Assembly (NCBI RefSeq): GCF_050971785.1
Contig: NZ_JBPCCU010000012.1
Coordinates: 62,001 to 126,000 of the forward strand
DNA length: 64,000 nucleotides
DNA from: Actinomadura_E scrupuli
GTDB taxonomy: Bacteria > Actinomycetota > Actinomycetes > Streptosporangiales > Streptosporangiaceae
Reading direction: 5' to 3'
The position numbers and the translations under genes are program-made. The notes below the pieces were generated by a model, which saw only the letters and a program-made list of their open reading frames with translations, made no database searches and was not told the DNA's origin. Positions within the stretch are counted from its first letter, which is position 1. The number at the start of each line of letters is the position of its first letter. Positions 51,714 through 60,450 of the stretch are shown piece after piece.

Positions 51714-53107
51714 TGCTCGGTGTGCAGCTCGCGGAACTGCTCGACGGGTCCGAGCCGGGTATCGAGGAGACACTCGATCTGGTGGCCGGGTTCGACGATG
51801 CCCTGGTGCACGGGCTCGCGCGGCTCGACGAACGGCGTGCCGGGTCGCTCGCCGCGCTGGCCGGCGCGCTGCGGGCCACACCGCTGGGCCCGGCGGTGGA
51901 CGAGGCGGCCGAGAAGATCACTGCGGGCTCGATCGCGGAGGAGCAGCTGGCGGTGCTGGCCGGTGGCCGTACCGCGTTGTTGGGTGCGGTGCACGACGCA
52001 CAGCTCGCCCGGCTCGACGCGGCGCTCGGCCGGACCCGGGCACCGTGGGAGGGGCCCCCTTCCGCGGCGGCACCGGCGGCGGAGAACCTGCTCGCCGGGT
52101 GCCGGTCCTGGCTCCAGGAGCTCGCCATCACCGGCTGGCGGGGAGTCGACCACGACCTCGTCTCCGCCTCCGACCAGGTGATCGCCGCACTGCTGGCCGA
52201 ACCCGCTCTGCGGCGGCCGGCGGTGCTCCTCGACGGCCTGGCCGCGGAGCTACGGGCGTCGTGCCCGGTGGCGACGATGGAGCGGCTGCCCGCCCGGCGC
52301 TGGGCCGACCTGTGGGCCCGTGGCCTGCTGTCGTCACAGCCGGGCGGCCTGGCCGGCTCCGCGCCCGCCGGCCCGGTGTCGGGGCGGCTGCTGCCGCTCG
52401 GCGTGGACGTGCACGAACACGGCACCGCGGTGCAGATACAGGTGCACGGGGTGCTCGAGCCCACCGGTGGCGCAGCACCCCGCCTGGTACGGACGAGTGT
52501 GGGCGCCGCGAAGGTCGACACGATCGTGGGCCCGGCGCTGTGGCGGCTGCTGCAGGGACATCCGGTGCTCCTGACGGCGCTGGCCGAGCACCGGAGCGTC
52601 AACCTCACCGACCTGCCCGTCCTGGCGAGCGGCGACCTGCTGTGGCGAGACGGCCAAGCCACCATGGGCGAGCCGGCCTCCCCCTTCGAGACGGCCCGGA
52701 TCCAGCTCGCCGGGGCGCTGGCCCCGGCGGTGCCTCCCCTGGACCGCCATCCGGTGCGCATCGCCGAGCCGGTGCTGCTGGAGGGTTATACGACCGATGG
52801 CGGCGTGCTCGATCTGGACGGCAACACCCTCGCCCTCGACCTGGACCGGCTCCCGGCCTGCGGGCCGCTCACGCCCGCGCTGGTGGCGGCCTCCTCGGCG
52901 TGCATCGGCCTGCTCCGCTGGGACGGCGGCCGGTGGCTGCTGCAGCCGCTCGCGGTCCAGGCGACGATCAAGCGCAAGCCCGTGTCGGCGCACAACGGCG
53001 ACTGGGCGCTCGGTCCCACCGACCCGAAGGCGGTCAAGGCCGAGGCCGCGGCCGGTGACGCGGTGGCCGTGCTGCGGGAGCGCGCCGGGCGGCTGCTGCG
53101 GCGATGA
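51713..53107 (+). CDS. Conserved protein of unknown function, second gene of the yeh-like system
   Basis: 464 residues, soluble, Ala/Leu-rich. The first ~190 residues look helical (D-E-R-R-A-G-S-L-A-A-L-A-G-A-L-R). The rest has short beta strands such as G-R-L-L-P-L-G-V-D-V-H-E-H-G-T-A-V-Q-I-Q and L-W-R-L-L-Q-G-H-P-V-L-L. No signal, membrane helix or catalytic motif is seen. It overlaps its neighbours on both sides (1 and 4 bases), so it is made in fixed ratio with them. It may correspond to the C-terminal part of YehQ. I do not recognise a domain. Confidence 0.6.
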   Translation: MLGVQLAELLDGSEPGIEETLDLVAGFDDALVHGLARLDERRAGSLAALAGALRATPLGPAVDEAAEKITAGSIAEEQLAVLAGGRTALLGAVHDAQLARLDAALGRTRAPWEGPPSAAAPAAENLLAGCRSWLQELAITGWRGVDHDLVSASDQVIAALLAEPALRRPAVLLDGLAAELRASCPVATMERLPARRWADLWARGLLSSQPGGLAGSAPAGPVSGRLLPLGVDVHEHGTAVQIQVHGVLEPTGGAAPRLVRTSVGAAKVDTIVGPALWRLLQGHPVLLTALAEHRSVNLTDLPVLASGDLLWRDGQATMGEPASPFETARIQLAGALAPAVPPLDRHPVRIAEPVLLEGYTTDGGVLDLDGNTLALDLDRLPACGPLTPALVAASSACIGLLRWDGGRWLLQPLAVQATIKRKPVSAHNGDWALGPTDPKAVKAEAAAGDAVAVLRERAGRLLRR

Positions 53108-54465
53108 GCGACACCGGCCCGAGCGACAAGAACAACGACAACGACGAGAACAACGGCGACACGCACGGAAGCGAGACGGCCTTGAGCGAGGCGGATGAGA
53201 ACCGGCGGCAGGTTCTCTACTGGCGGCTCCTGGCGCGGATGTTCGACCACGAGGAGCAGCCCGCGCTGGAGGCCGCCAGCGTGGCCATCGTCGATGACCT
53301 CGGGCTGCCGCCCGCGCTGCTCGATCCGGCCGTGTCGGTGGACAACCTCGTACAGCGCTTTCCCGGCCTGGCAGCCGAGCTCCAGGGCCTGATGGCCCCT
53401 GAAGACGGCACCGACGACGATCCACGGCGGCGGGTGCGCCGGGCGGCCCTGGTCTCCAAGCTCCTGCTCAACGTGTTCTCCACCGGCACCGGCAGCGTGA
53501 CCGCCACCCAGCTGGCCGGTTGGCAGCAGGACTCGGGCTGGTTGAAGCAGGCGCTCGGCACCGACGGCGCGGCCGAGCTGACCGGTGTGCTGTCCACCAT
53601 GGAGAGCGACCTGGTCAGCCGGATGCGGCTGCGCGAAGTGCTGGCCGATCCGATGCTGGCCCGCAGGTTGACGCCGAGCATGTCGCTCATCGAGCAGTTG
53701 CTACGGGACAAGGCCAACCTGTCGGGGGTCGCCCTCGCCAACGCCAAGGCGCTCATCCGCAGGTACGTCGACGAGGTCGCCGAGGTCCTGCGCACCCAGG
53801 TCGAGCAGACCAGCGTCGGCACGATCGACAGGTCGGTGCCGCCGAAACGGGTGTTCCGCAACCTCGACCTCAAGCGGACCATCTGGAAGAACCTCCCCAA
53901 CTGGAGCGCTGAGGACGAGCGGCTGTACGTCGACCGGCTGTTCTACCGGCAGACCGCCAAGCGCACCACGCCCGCGCGCCTGATCGTGGTGGTCGACCAG
54001 TCGGGGTCGATGGTCGACTCGATGGTGAACTGCACCATCCTGGCGTCGATCTTCGCGGGCCTGCCCAAGGTGGACGTCCACCTGATCGCGTACGACACCC
54101 GGGCGCTCGATCTGACCCCCTGGGTGCACGATCCGTTCGAGGTGCTGCTGCGCACGAAGCTCGGCGGCGGCAACGACGGCCCCGTCGCGATGGCCATGGC
54201 GACGCCGAAGATCTCCGACCCGCGGAACACCGTGATGGTCTGGATCTCCGATTTCTACGAGTTCGACCGGTCGCAGCCGCTGTTCGACGGCATCGAGGCG
54301 GTGCACCGCTCAGGGGTGAAGTTCATCCCGGTCGGCTCGGTGAACAGCTCAGGGCACCAGAGCGTGAACCCCTGGTTCCGCCAGCGCCTCAAGGATCTGG
54401 GCACCCCCGTGATCTCAGGTCACATCCGCAAGCTCGTGTTCGAGCTGAAGAACTTCCTCGCTTAG
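53104..54465 (+). CDS. VWA domain protein (YehP-like), partner of the MoxR ATPase
   Basis: 453 residues. After an acidic Asn/Asp-rich start (residues 1-25) and a helical N-terminal region, the von Willebrand A domain occupies ~285-450. It has L-I-V-V-V-D-Q-S-G-S-M at 293-303 with the MIDAS D-x-S-x-S, Y-D-T-R-A for the second metal loop and V-W-I-S-D-F-Y for the third. VWA proteins encoded beside MoxR ATPases generally act as substrate or metal-chelation adaptors for them. The ATPase starts 12 bases downstream with its own AGGAG. Confidence 0.85.
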   Translation: MSDTGPSDKNNDNDENNGDTHGSETALSEADENRRQVLYWRLLARMFDHEEQPALEAASVAIVDDLGLPPALLDPAVSVDNLVQRFPGLAAELQGLMAPEDGTDDDPRRRVRRAALVSKLLLNVFSTGTGSVTATQLAGWQQDSGWLKQALGTDGAAELTGVLSTMESDLVSRMRLREVLADPMLARRLTPSMSLIEQLLRDKANLSGVALANAKALIRRYVDEVAEVLRTQVEQTSVGTIDRSVPPKRVFRNLDLKRTIWKNLPNWSAEDERLYVDRLFYRQTAKRTTPARLIVVVDQSGSMVDSMVNCTILASIFAGLPKVDVHLIAYDTRALDLTPWVHDPFEVLLRTKLGGGNDGPVAMAMATPKISDPRNTVMVWISDFYEFDRSQPLFDGIEAVHRSGVKFIPVGSVNSSGHQSVNPWFRQRLKDLGTPVISGHIRKLVFELKNFLA

Positions 54466-54477
54466 GAGATCGAAGCA

Positions 54478-55596
54478 ATGACCGATGAGATGCTGCGCGC
54501 CCCTGCCGAGGTGAAGTACGCCGAGGAGCTCGACTGGCTGGAGTCCCTCGATGACGGGCCCAAGCCGTTCTCCTGGCGTCTCAGCCCCCGGATGACCCGG
54601 CTGTTCATCCTCGGTTCCGAGCGCTCCGACGGGCTCGACCGAGAGATCCCGCAGAAGTGGTTCGGCGACCGCAGCCTCGTCGAACGCGCCATCGTCACGC
54701 TCGCCTCGGACCGCGGGCTGCTGCTCATCGGCGACCCGGGCACCGGCAAGAGCTGGCTCGCCGAGCTGCTCTCGGCCGCCATCTCCCGTAACTCGACCCT
54801 GGTCGTCCAAGGCACGGCCGGCACCACCGAGGACCACATCAAGTACTCGTGGAACGTCTCGATGGTGATCGCCAAGGGCCAGTCACGCGAGTCGATGATC
54901 CCTTCGCCGATCATGACGGCGATGGAACAGGGCGTGATCGGCCGCTTCGAGGAGCTGACCCGCTCGACCAGCGACGTGCAGGACGCGCTGATCTCCATCC
55001 TGTCCGAGAAGTACGTGTCCGTCCCGGAACTCGACGATGACAACATCGTCTTCGCCCAGCCAGGCTTCTCGATCATCGCTACGGCCAACAGCCGGGACCG
55101 CGGCGTGAACGACCTTTCTTCCGCGCTGAAGCGGCGGTTCAACTTCGTCCGCATTCCGATGGTGACGAGCAAACGCAGCGAGGCGGAGATCGTGCGGTTC
55201 CGCACCACGGAACTGCTGCGCCGGCACCAGATCGACCTGGACGTGCCGCCCACCCTGCTGGACATCCTGCTGCAGAGCTTCGCCGACCTGCGGGCCGCGG
55301 CGGCGTCGGCCACCAGCGACGACGAGAAGCTCGAGTCGGCGCTCTCCACCGCCGAGCAGATCGGGGTACTCGAGGACGCCATCCTGCACAGCCAGTTCTT
55401 CGGCGACCGTACGCTGCGCGCGGGGACGCTCGCCGGCTCGCTGGTGGGCTCGCTCGCCCGCCGCAGCCCCGAGGACCTGGCCATCCTGAACAAGTTCTGG
55501 CACGGCGTCGTCGAGCCGCGCAGCAAGCAGGACGACGGCGGACCCTGGCAGGAGTTCCTCGAAGGCGGGCGCCAGGCCATCGCGACGCTGTCATGA
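54478..55596 (+). CDS. MoxR-type AAA+ ATPase (YehL-like)
   Basis: 372 residues. The AAA+ core has Walker A G-D-P-G-T-G-K-S at 85-92, a Walker B region G-R-F-E-E-L-T-R (Glu in place of the usual Asp), then V-Q-D-A-L-I-S-I-L-S-E-K as in MoxR proteins, sensor I-I-A-T-A-N-S-R-D-R-G-V-N-D and the Arg finger in L-K-R-R-F-N-F-V. MoxR ATPases remodel or activate protein complexes, usually with a VWA partner, as encoded here. The Walker B change may slow hydrolysis but the second Glu is kept. It overlaps the next gene (ATGA). Confidence 0.88.
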   Translation: MTDEMLRAPAEVKYAEELDWLESLDDGPKPFSWRLSPRMTRLFILGSERSDGLDREIPQKWFGDRSLVERAIVTLASDRGLLLIGDPGTGKSWLAELLSAAISRNSTLVVQGTAGTTEDHIKYSWNVSMVIAKGQSRESMIPSPIMTAMEQGVIGRFEELTRSTSDVQDALISILSEKYVSVPELDDDNIVFAQPGFSIIATANSRDRGVNDLSSALKRRFNFVRIPMVTSKRSEAEIVRFRTTELLRRHQIDLDVPPTLLDILLQSFADLRAAAASATSDDEKLESALSTAEQIGVLEDAILHSQFFGDRTLRAGTLAGSLVGSLARRSPEDLAILNKFWHGVVEPRSKQDDGGPWQEFLEGGRQAIATLS

Positions 55597-58442
55597 GCGA
55601 CCCGGTTCCGGCGAGCACATCGAGTCCATTCGGCGCGCTCCGCGAGCGGCTGCTCGATGCCGCCGCCGCCTTCGCCACGACGTCCGCGACATCCCCTGGC
55701 GGCGCGGGCACGGTGCCCGGCATCCTGGCGGGCATGGTCGACGACGTCGACCGGGCGTTGCGGGAGGAGCTCGAGATCTTCCCGGTGTGCCACCACTCTC
55801 CGGCCTCGGCGCTGGCGATGGTAGGGCGGCTGCGCGAGAAGCAGCCCAAGGTCATCTATCTGGAGCTGTGCGAGGACCTGCGGCCGTTGCTCGGCGAGCT
55901 GCGCAACTGCCGGTTGCCCATCGCGCTGCAGGCGTTCGCGACCGAACTCGACGACTTTCCCTCGGCCTGGGCGCCGCTCAGCGTCATCGCGCCCATCACC
56001 GAGGCGTCCGCCGAGTACCAGGCCATCTCCTACGCCCTGGACACACCCGGCGTCGAGCTGGTGCTGGTCGACCGCTCCACCGATCACGTCTTCCAGTGGA
56101 CGCCGCGCGAACCGCCCGAACCCACGCCCGCCGGCGGCGACGACGCGGCCCTGCACGGCGACGCGGTCGGCATCGAGATCGGTGACCTGCGGCCCCGCTT
56201 CGCCGAACTCGAGGAGCACCTGCTCCACCACGGCAAGGTCCGGCACTGGTCCGAGTGGTGGGACCAGTACGTGGAGCAGGCCCTGGTCGGCGCCGACTAC
56301 AACACCTACCGGCAGGTCATGGTCATGATCGGCAGCCTGTTCCGGAGGCTGCGCCCGGACCGCGACGCGCGGGATGACCGGGACGAGGACCGCGAACGCT
56401 ACATGTGGACCCGGATGCGCGAGCATCTCGCCACATCCGGGACCGACCCGGCGCAGTGCCTGTACGTCTGCGGCGCCTTCCACGCGGCCAGCCGGGTCGA
56501 ACAGTTCGGGCTGACCGCCCAGCCGGCGGAGCCGTACGAGATCACGCCCCGCACGGCGACCCGCTGGCGGTACGGGCTGATCCCCTCCAGCCACTCCGCC
56601 ATCGAGTCGCAGTTCGGGCTGGCCCCCGGCTCGGTGTCGATCGCCGCGGCGACCTGGTCCAAGGCGGTGAAGAGCAGCGGTGTCACGCCGTACCGGCTCG
56701 AAGGCCAGAAGGGGACGAAGCCCAGGAGGACCGCCCGTGCTCGCCCTGCGGCGCACGACCCACAGGCACCGGTCTCCGACCACCTGTCCGGCTTCCTCGC
56801 GCAGCCGTCCCGCCGGGGCGAGTTCGACGAGGCCGAACTGCTCGGCTGGTGCGTGGACATCGTCCGGCTGGCCCGCCGCAACGGCTATCTGGCGAGCACG
56901 GCCGACGCCATCGCCGTGTTCGAGACGTCGATCCTGCTGGCGGGCCTGCGCGGCCGGAGCCGCCCCACTCCGTACGACTTCGAGGACGCCGCGGTCACGT
57001 GCATCGAGAAGGACGCCGTGCCGGGCCGCCGCGACGTACGCCGCCTCTGCGAGATCCTGCTGGGCGGCGACCGGGTCGGGCAGGTCGGCTACGAGTCGCT
57101 CCCGCCGCTGGCCCGCGATGTGCTGGACCGGCTGGAGCCGTTGGGGCTCGACCTGGGGAAACGCACGATCCAGCGGGCGCTCCTCGACCTCGGCGCCGAC
57201 CCGGAACTGGTGCCGTGCTCCGACCTGCTGTGGGTGCTGCGCCGCCTGCTGCCGGACGACGCCGTCCGCCCCATCATGGGGGCCCGGCGGCTGAACGAAC
57301 GGCCGATCCAGGAGAGCTGGGACCTCGCGATCGGTCGTCACCAGCGATCCATCGTCGAGCTCGGCTACGAGGGCGTCACCATCGAGCAGGTGCTGGAGCA
57401 GCGACTGCGCCGGACCGTGGGGGATCCCAAGGCGACCGCCGCCATCGCGCTGGAGGCCGTGGAGGAGGCCATCCTCTACCTCGGCAGCCGGCGGATCAGC
57501 GATGACCTCGGCACCCGGGCCGTGGAGCTGCTGGCCGCGGAGCGCACCGTGGACGACGCCCCCGAGGTGTTGCGGCGGATCCGCAGGCTGCTCACCCACT
57601 ACCGCGCCACGGAGCCGACGCTGCCGGAGTGGTGCGAAAGGTTCGTGGCCGCGGGCTACGCGCATTACTGCACGTTGCTGCCGACCGCCTTCGTGGACGA
57701 GGACACCGGGGTGCGCCAGGTGGCCGCCATGCTCGGCTTCCTGTTCAGCATGGAGAGCCTCGCGCTGTCGCTCGGATGTGATCACACCCAGCTCGAGCTC
57801 GCCGTCCAGCAGTCGCATCCGGAGGCACCGGCCAAGGTGGCGCTGCTGTGGGCGGCAAGGTCCCAGGTCGGCCTGCTGCCACTGGCCGAGCTGCGGTCGC
57901 GGTGCGACGAGTTGCTGGCCAACCCGCTCGTCGTCCCGGCCATCCCCCTGTATCTGAGCGGATTCGTCCAGGCGCTGGAACCTGCGCCGGCTCTGGCACC
58001 TTTCGTGGTCGAGGCGATGTCCAAGGCATTCGCCCGGTTGCCCGATACGGTGCTGCTCCCGTGGCTGCCCAAACTGATCACGACGCTGCGCGATCAAGCG
58101 CACGAGCTGGTGCCGGTGCTCGTACGCGAGGCGGGCCGTACGTTCCCCGCCGCTCTGCCCGCCATCGACGCCTGGTCGCCGCCGTGGGCCGCGCGGTCGG
58201 CGCCGCCGGTGCCGGACGCGGCGGGCGATCCGGTCTTCTCGTCGTCCCAGGCGGTGGCGGAGCTCGTGGCCGCCCAGCCGGCGGCGTGCGACGCCGTTGC
58301 CGGGCTGTTCGGCTACGACACCGGATGGCGGCCGACCATGGACCCCGCCGGCGGATCTCCTCGAGACCGCCACCAGGTGGGCGCGCTACCGGCCCGGTAC
58401 ACCGAGACCGCAGCCGCCGTCGCGGAACTGCTCCGGCGGTGA
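55593..58442 (+). CDS. DUF5682/TIKI-like large protein (YehM-like), last gene of the system
   Basis: 949 residues. The N-terminal ~300 residues contain F-P-V-C-H-H-S-P-A-S-A (63-73), then V-I-Y-L-E-L-C-E-D-L near 88-97 and V-E-L-V-L-V-D-R near 150. This layout recalls DUF5682 and the wider TraB/ChaN/EreA (TIKI) superfamily, where the His pair and Glu bind metal or act in hydrolysis. The remaining ~600 residues are helical repeats without a known domain. The Cys in C-H-H-S-P replaces the Pro I would expect. It could be the effector or the client of the ATPase. Assignments by eye only. Confidence 0.72.
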   Translation: MSDPVPASTSSPFGALRERLLDAAAAFATTSATSPGGAGTVPGILAGMVDDVDRALREELEIFPVCHHSPASALAMVGRLREKQPKVIYLELCEDLRPLLGELRNCRLPIALQAFATELDDFPSAWAPLSVIAPITEASAEYQAISYALDTPGVELVLVDRSTDHVFQWTPREPPEPTPAGGDDAALHGDAVGIEIGDLRPRFAELEEHLLHHGKVRHWSEWWDQYVEQALVGADYNTYRQVMVMIGSLFRRLRPDRDARDDRDEDRERYMWTRMREHLATSGTDPAQCLYVCGAFHAASRVEQFGLTAQPAEPYEITPRTATRWRYGLIPSSHSAIESQFGLAPGSVSIAAATWSKAVKSSGVTPYRLEGQKGTKPRRTARARPAAHDPQAPVSDHLSGFLAQPSRRGEFDEAELLGWCVDIVRLARRNGYLASTADAIAVFETSILLAGLRGRSRPTPYDFEDAAVTCIEKDAVPGRRDVRRLCEILLGGDRVGQVGYESLPPLARDVLDRLEPLGLDLGKRTIQRALLDLGADPELVPCSDLLWVLRRLLPDDAVRPIMGARRLNERPIQESWDLAIGRHQRSIVELGYEGVTIEQVLEQRLRRTVGDPKATAAIALEAVEEAILYLGSRRISDDLGTRAVELLAAERTVDDAPEVLRRIRRLLTHYRATEPTLPEWCERFVAAGYAHYCTLLPTAFVDEDTGVRQVAAMLGFLFSMESLALSLGCDHTQLELAVQQSHPEAPAKVALLWAARSQVGLLPLAELRSRCDELLANPLVVPAIPLYLSGFVQALEPAPALAPFVVEAMSKAFARLPDTVLLPWLPKLITTLRDQAHELVPVLVREAGRTFPAALPAIDAWSPPWAARSAPPVPDAAGDPVFSSSQAVAELVAAQPAACDAVAGLFGYDTGWRPTMDPAGGSPRDRHQVGALPARYTETAAAVAELLRR

Positions 58443-58513
58443 CCGGCCGGGTAGCCCGCGCCCGGCCGGTGACCCGACGCCGGGCCCCTCGCCTCCGCTC
58501 GTTCCGGATCGCT

Positions 58514-59089
58514 TCAGCCGGGGTCGGCGCGGCGATGAGGCCGCCAGTGTCGGAACAGCTCGGTCGCCCCTTCGGCATCGGCCGGCACAGCGGCCGCGAC
58601 CAGGGCCTGCGCCTTGAATGCCTGTGCCGCCACGCTCAGCCGGTGGCGTACCGAGCCGGCTTCGTCGGCGTCCGCCGACCGCGGGTCGCCCCAGAGGCTC
58701 ACCTCGGCCGACCTCTGGTCATGGGCGTCGAGCACCATCCGCCGGACCCGCTCGTCGGAGTCGTACAGGTCCGCATGGACCGCGATGGCCTGCGGGCTGC
58801 CCCGGACCGGCGAGGCCAGCACCGGCTCCAGGTACGCCACGCGGGCCCCGAGGATCCGTACGGGCCTGGAGTCGGCGTGGTCCGCTCTGAGAACCGTGAC
58901 GTCCCAGCCGTCCATCACCCGGTCGAACACCAGGCCGCCCGCGAACCGCACGGCCTCGGACAGGCTCGGCGTGACCACCACGAGCCGGCGCCGCAACGGC
59001 CGTCCGGCCCAGGAACCGCTCGCCGCGTGAGCGTGGCGGTGTACTCCCTGAACGCTTCGGCTGCCGGAATCGAAGGACCGAGCGGCCAT
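58514..59089 (-). CDS. Hypothetical protein, about 191 residues
   Basis: I start at the ATG at 59089, five bases after the stop of the 46-residue ORF; the longer frame to 59206 overlaps that ORF. The protein has R-R-L-V-V-V-T-P-S-L-S-E-A-V-R-F-A-G-G-L-V-F-D-type sequence, then G-W-D-V-T-V-L-R-A-D-H and R-I-L-G-A-R-V-A-Y-L-E, suggesting a small alpha/beta domain. No known motif. It is the last gene on the left of the catabolic operon, so it may be co-transcribed with it. Confidence 0.5.
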   Translation of the reverse strand: MAARSFDSGSRSVQGVHRHAHAASGSWAGRPLRRRLVVVTPSLSEAVRFAGGLVFDRVMDGWDVTVLRADHADSRPVRILGARVAYLEPVLASPVRGSPQAIAVHADLYDSDERVRRMVLDAHDQRSAEVSLWGDPRSADADEAGSVRHRLSVAAQAFKAQALVAAAVPADAEGATELFRHWRPHRRADPG

Positions 59090-59094
59090 GACGT

Positions 59095-59235
59095 CTACCG
59101 CTCCGCCACGGCGATCGACGGCCTGGGCACGTTGCGCCGGCGCAGCGAGTACGCCCGGCACTGCCCGGCCACCTCGCGGTAGGTGCTCTGCACGGTGGGC
59201 CGACACGCTGTGCCTTCGGGCAGGTCGGTGGTCAT
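59095..59235 (-). CDS. Small 46-residue protein
   Basis: The ATG at 59235 has AGGAG six bases upstream, one of the clearer ribosome sites here, and the stop (59095-59097) is five bases before the next start. The peptide begins M-T-T-D-L-P-E-G-T-A-C-R and continues T-Y-R-E-V-A-G-Q-C-R-A-Y-S-L-R-R-R-N. It has two Cys and is basic at the end. No family recognised. The tight spacing with both neighbours suggests a real operon member. Confidence 0.55.
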   Translation of the reverse strand: MTTDLPEGTACRPTVQSTYREVAGQCRAYSLRRRNVPRPSIAVAER

Positions 59236-59280
59236 GCGAACTCCTGGAGGGTCGGAGCGGAGTGGCCTGGAGGTGCCCGG

Positions 59281-60450
59281 TCAGCTTGGACGAGGGAGAC
59301 CCAGCGCGTGCTGGGCGATGATGTTGCGCTGGATCTCGCTGGTACCGGCGTAGATGGTGGTGCCCTTCGCATGCCGGACCATGTGCTCGATGATCCCGCC
59401 CTCGATGGCCGTGGGGTCGTCCAACGCCCGGACCCCGTCGGGCCCCACCAGCTCCAGCGTCTCCTCCGCCTGGCGTTGCAGGCGTTCGGTGCTGAACAGC
59501 TTGGACATCGATCCCCTTCCGACCAGCGACGGGTCCTTCTGGGCCCGCAGCAGGGCGGCCCGGCGGAGCAGCAGCTTGGAGACCTCAAGCTCGGTGCGGG
59601 ACCGGCCGATCCGTTCCTGCACGTCGGGGTCCGCTGACCGTGGTCGCCCGTCGCCGTCGGCGGTGGCGCACGCCCATCGGGTGAGCGCCTCGACCAGACG
59701 ATGCTGCTCACCGCTGAAGGAGGCGGTGTGCTCGGAGGCCAGCCCCGCGGTCATCACCCGCCAGCCACCGTCGACCGCGCCGATACGCAGCGCGTCACTG
59801 ACGAAGACGTCGTTGTAGAAGGTGATGTTCGTTCGTTCACCTGACAGCGTCTCCACCCCCCGGATCTCGACGCCCGGCTGGTCCAGCGGCACCAGGAACG
59901 TCGTGAGCCCACGGTGCTTGGGGGCATCGGGGTTGGTGCGCGCGAGCATGAACACGTAGTCGGCGACGCTCGCGTTGGTCGTGAACATCTTCGAACCGGT
60001 GATCAGCCAGCCGTCACCGTCGCGCACCGCCCTCGTGGCGGCCGCGGCCGCGTCCGATCCGTTCTCCGGCTCGGTGAAGCCGAGCGCGATGACGATCTCG
60101 GTGTTGAACGCCTTGGGCAGGAGCTCGCGCTTCTGCTCCTCGGTGCCGAGCAGGCTGATGACGTACGCGACCATCATCGTCGTGCTGATCCCGTAGATCG
60201 GAGCGTTGCGCCGCCGCGTCTCCTCGGTGTAGGCGAGGACCTCCAGCGGGTCGCGGCCCTGGCCGCCGAGCTCCGTCGGCCAGCCGAGCGCGAGCCACCC
60301 CCGCTCGCGCACCGCCTTGGAGAACTCGGCGTCGTGGTTGACGCCCGTGCGGTGACAGCGCTCCAGCATCTCCGGTGTGAGCACCTCGTCGAGGAACTCC
60401 CGTACCTCCTCACGCAGCAGCTCGCTCTTCTCCCCGAGCCGGAAGTCCAT
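59281..60450 (-). CDS. Acyl-CoA dehydrogenase (large subunit type)
   Basis: 389 residues from the ATG at 60450. Typical acyl-CoA dehydrogenase features are seen: W-P-T-E-L-G-G-Q-G-R-D near residue 58, A-L-G-F-T-E-P-E-N-G-S-D-A near residue 125, M-F-T-T-N-A-S near residue 157 and the FAD-site end Y-A-G-T-S-E-I-Q-R-N-I-I-A. Its ATG overlaps the upstream acyl-CoA dehydrogenase gene by one base (TGATG). Such pairs in actinobacteria often form heterotetramers acting on bulky CoA esters such as steroid side chains; that role is inferred. Confidence 0.87.
   Translation of the reverse strand: MDFRLGEKSELLREEVREFLDEVLTPEMLERCHRTGVNHDAEFSKAVRERGWLALGWPTELGGQGRDPLEVLAYTEETRRRNAPIYGISTTMMVAYVISLLGTEEQKRELLPKAFNTEIVIALGFTEPENGSDAAAAATRAVRDGDGWLITGSKMFTTNASVADYVFMLARTNPDAPKHRGLTTFLVPLDQPGVEIRGVETLSGERTNITFYNDVFVSDALRIGAVDGGWRVMTAGLASEHTASFSGEQHRLVEALTRWACATADGDGRPRSADPDVQERIGRSRTELEVSKLLLRRAALLRAQKDPSLVGRGSMSKLFSTERLQRQAEETLELVGPDGVRALDDPTAIEGGIIEHMVRHAKGTTIYAGTSEIQRNIIAQHALGLPRPS

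Noticed and set aside
54462..58373. A 1303-codon minus-strand frame opposite the yeh-like genes
   Set aside because: The plus-strand proteins carry Walker, MIDAS and other motifs with chained overlaps; the opposite frame has none of these.
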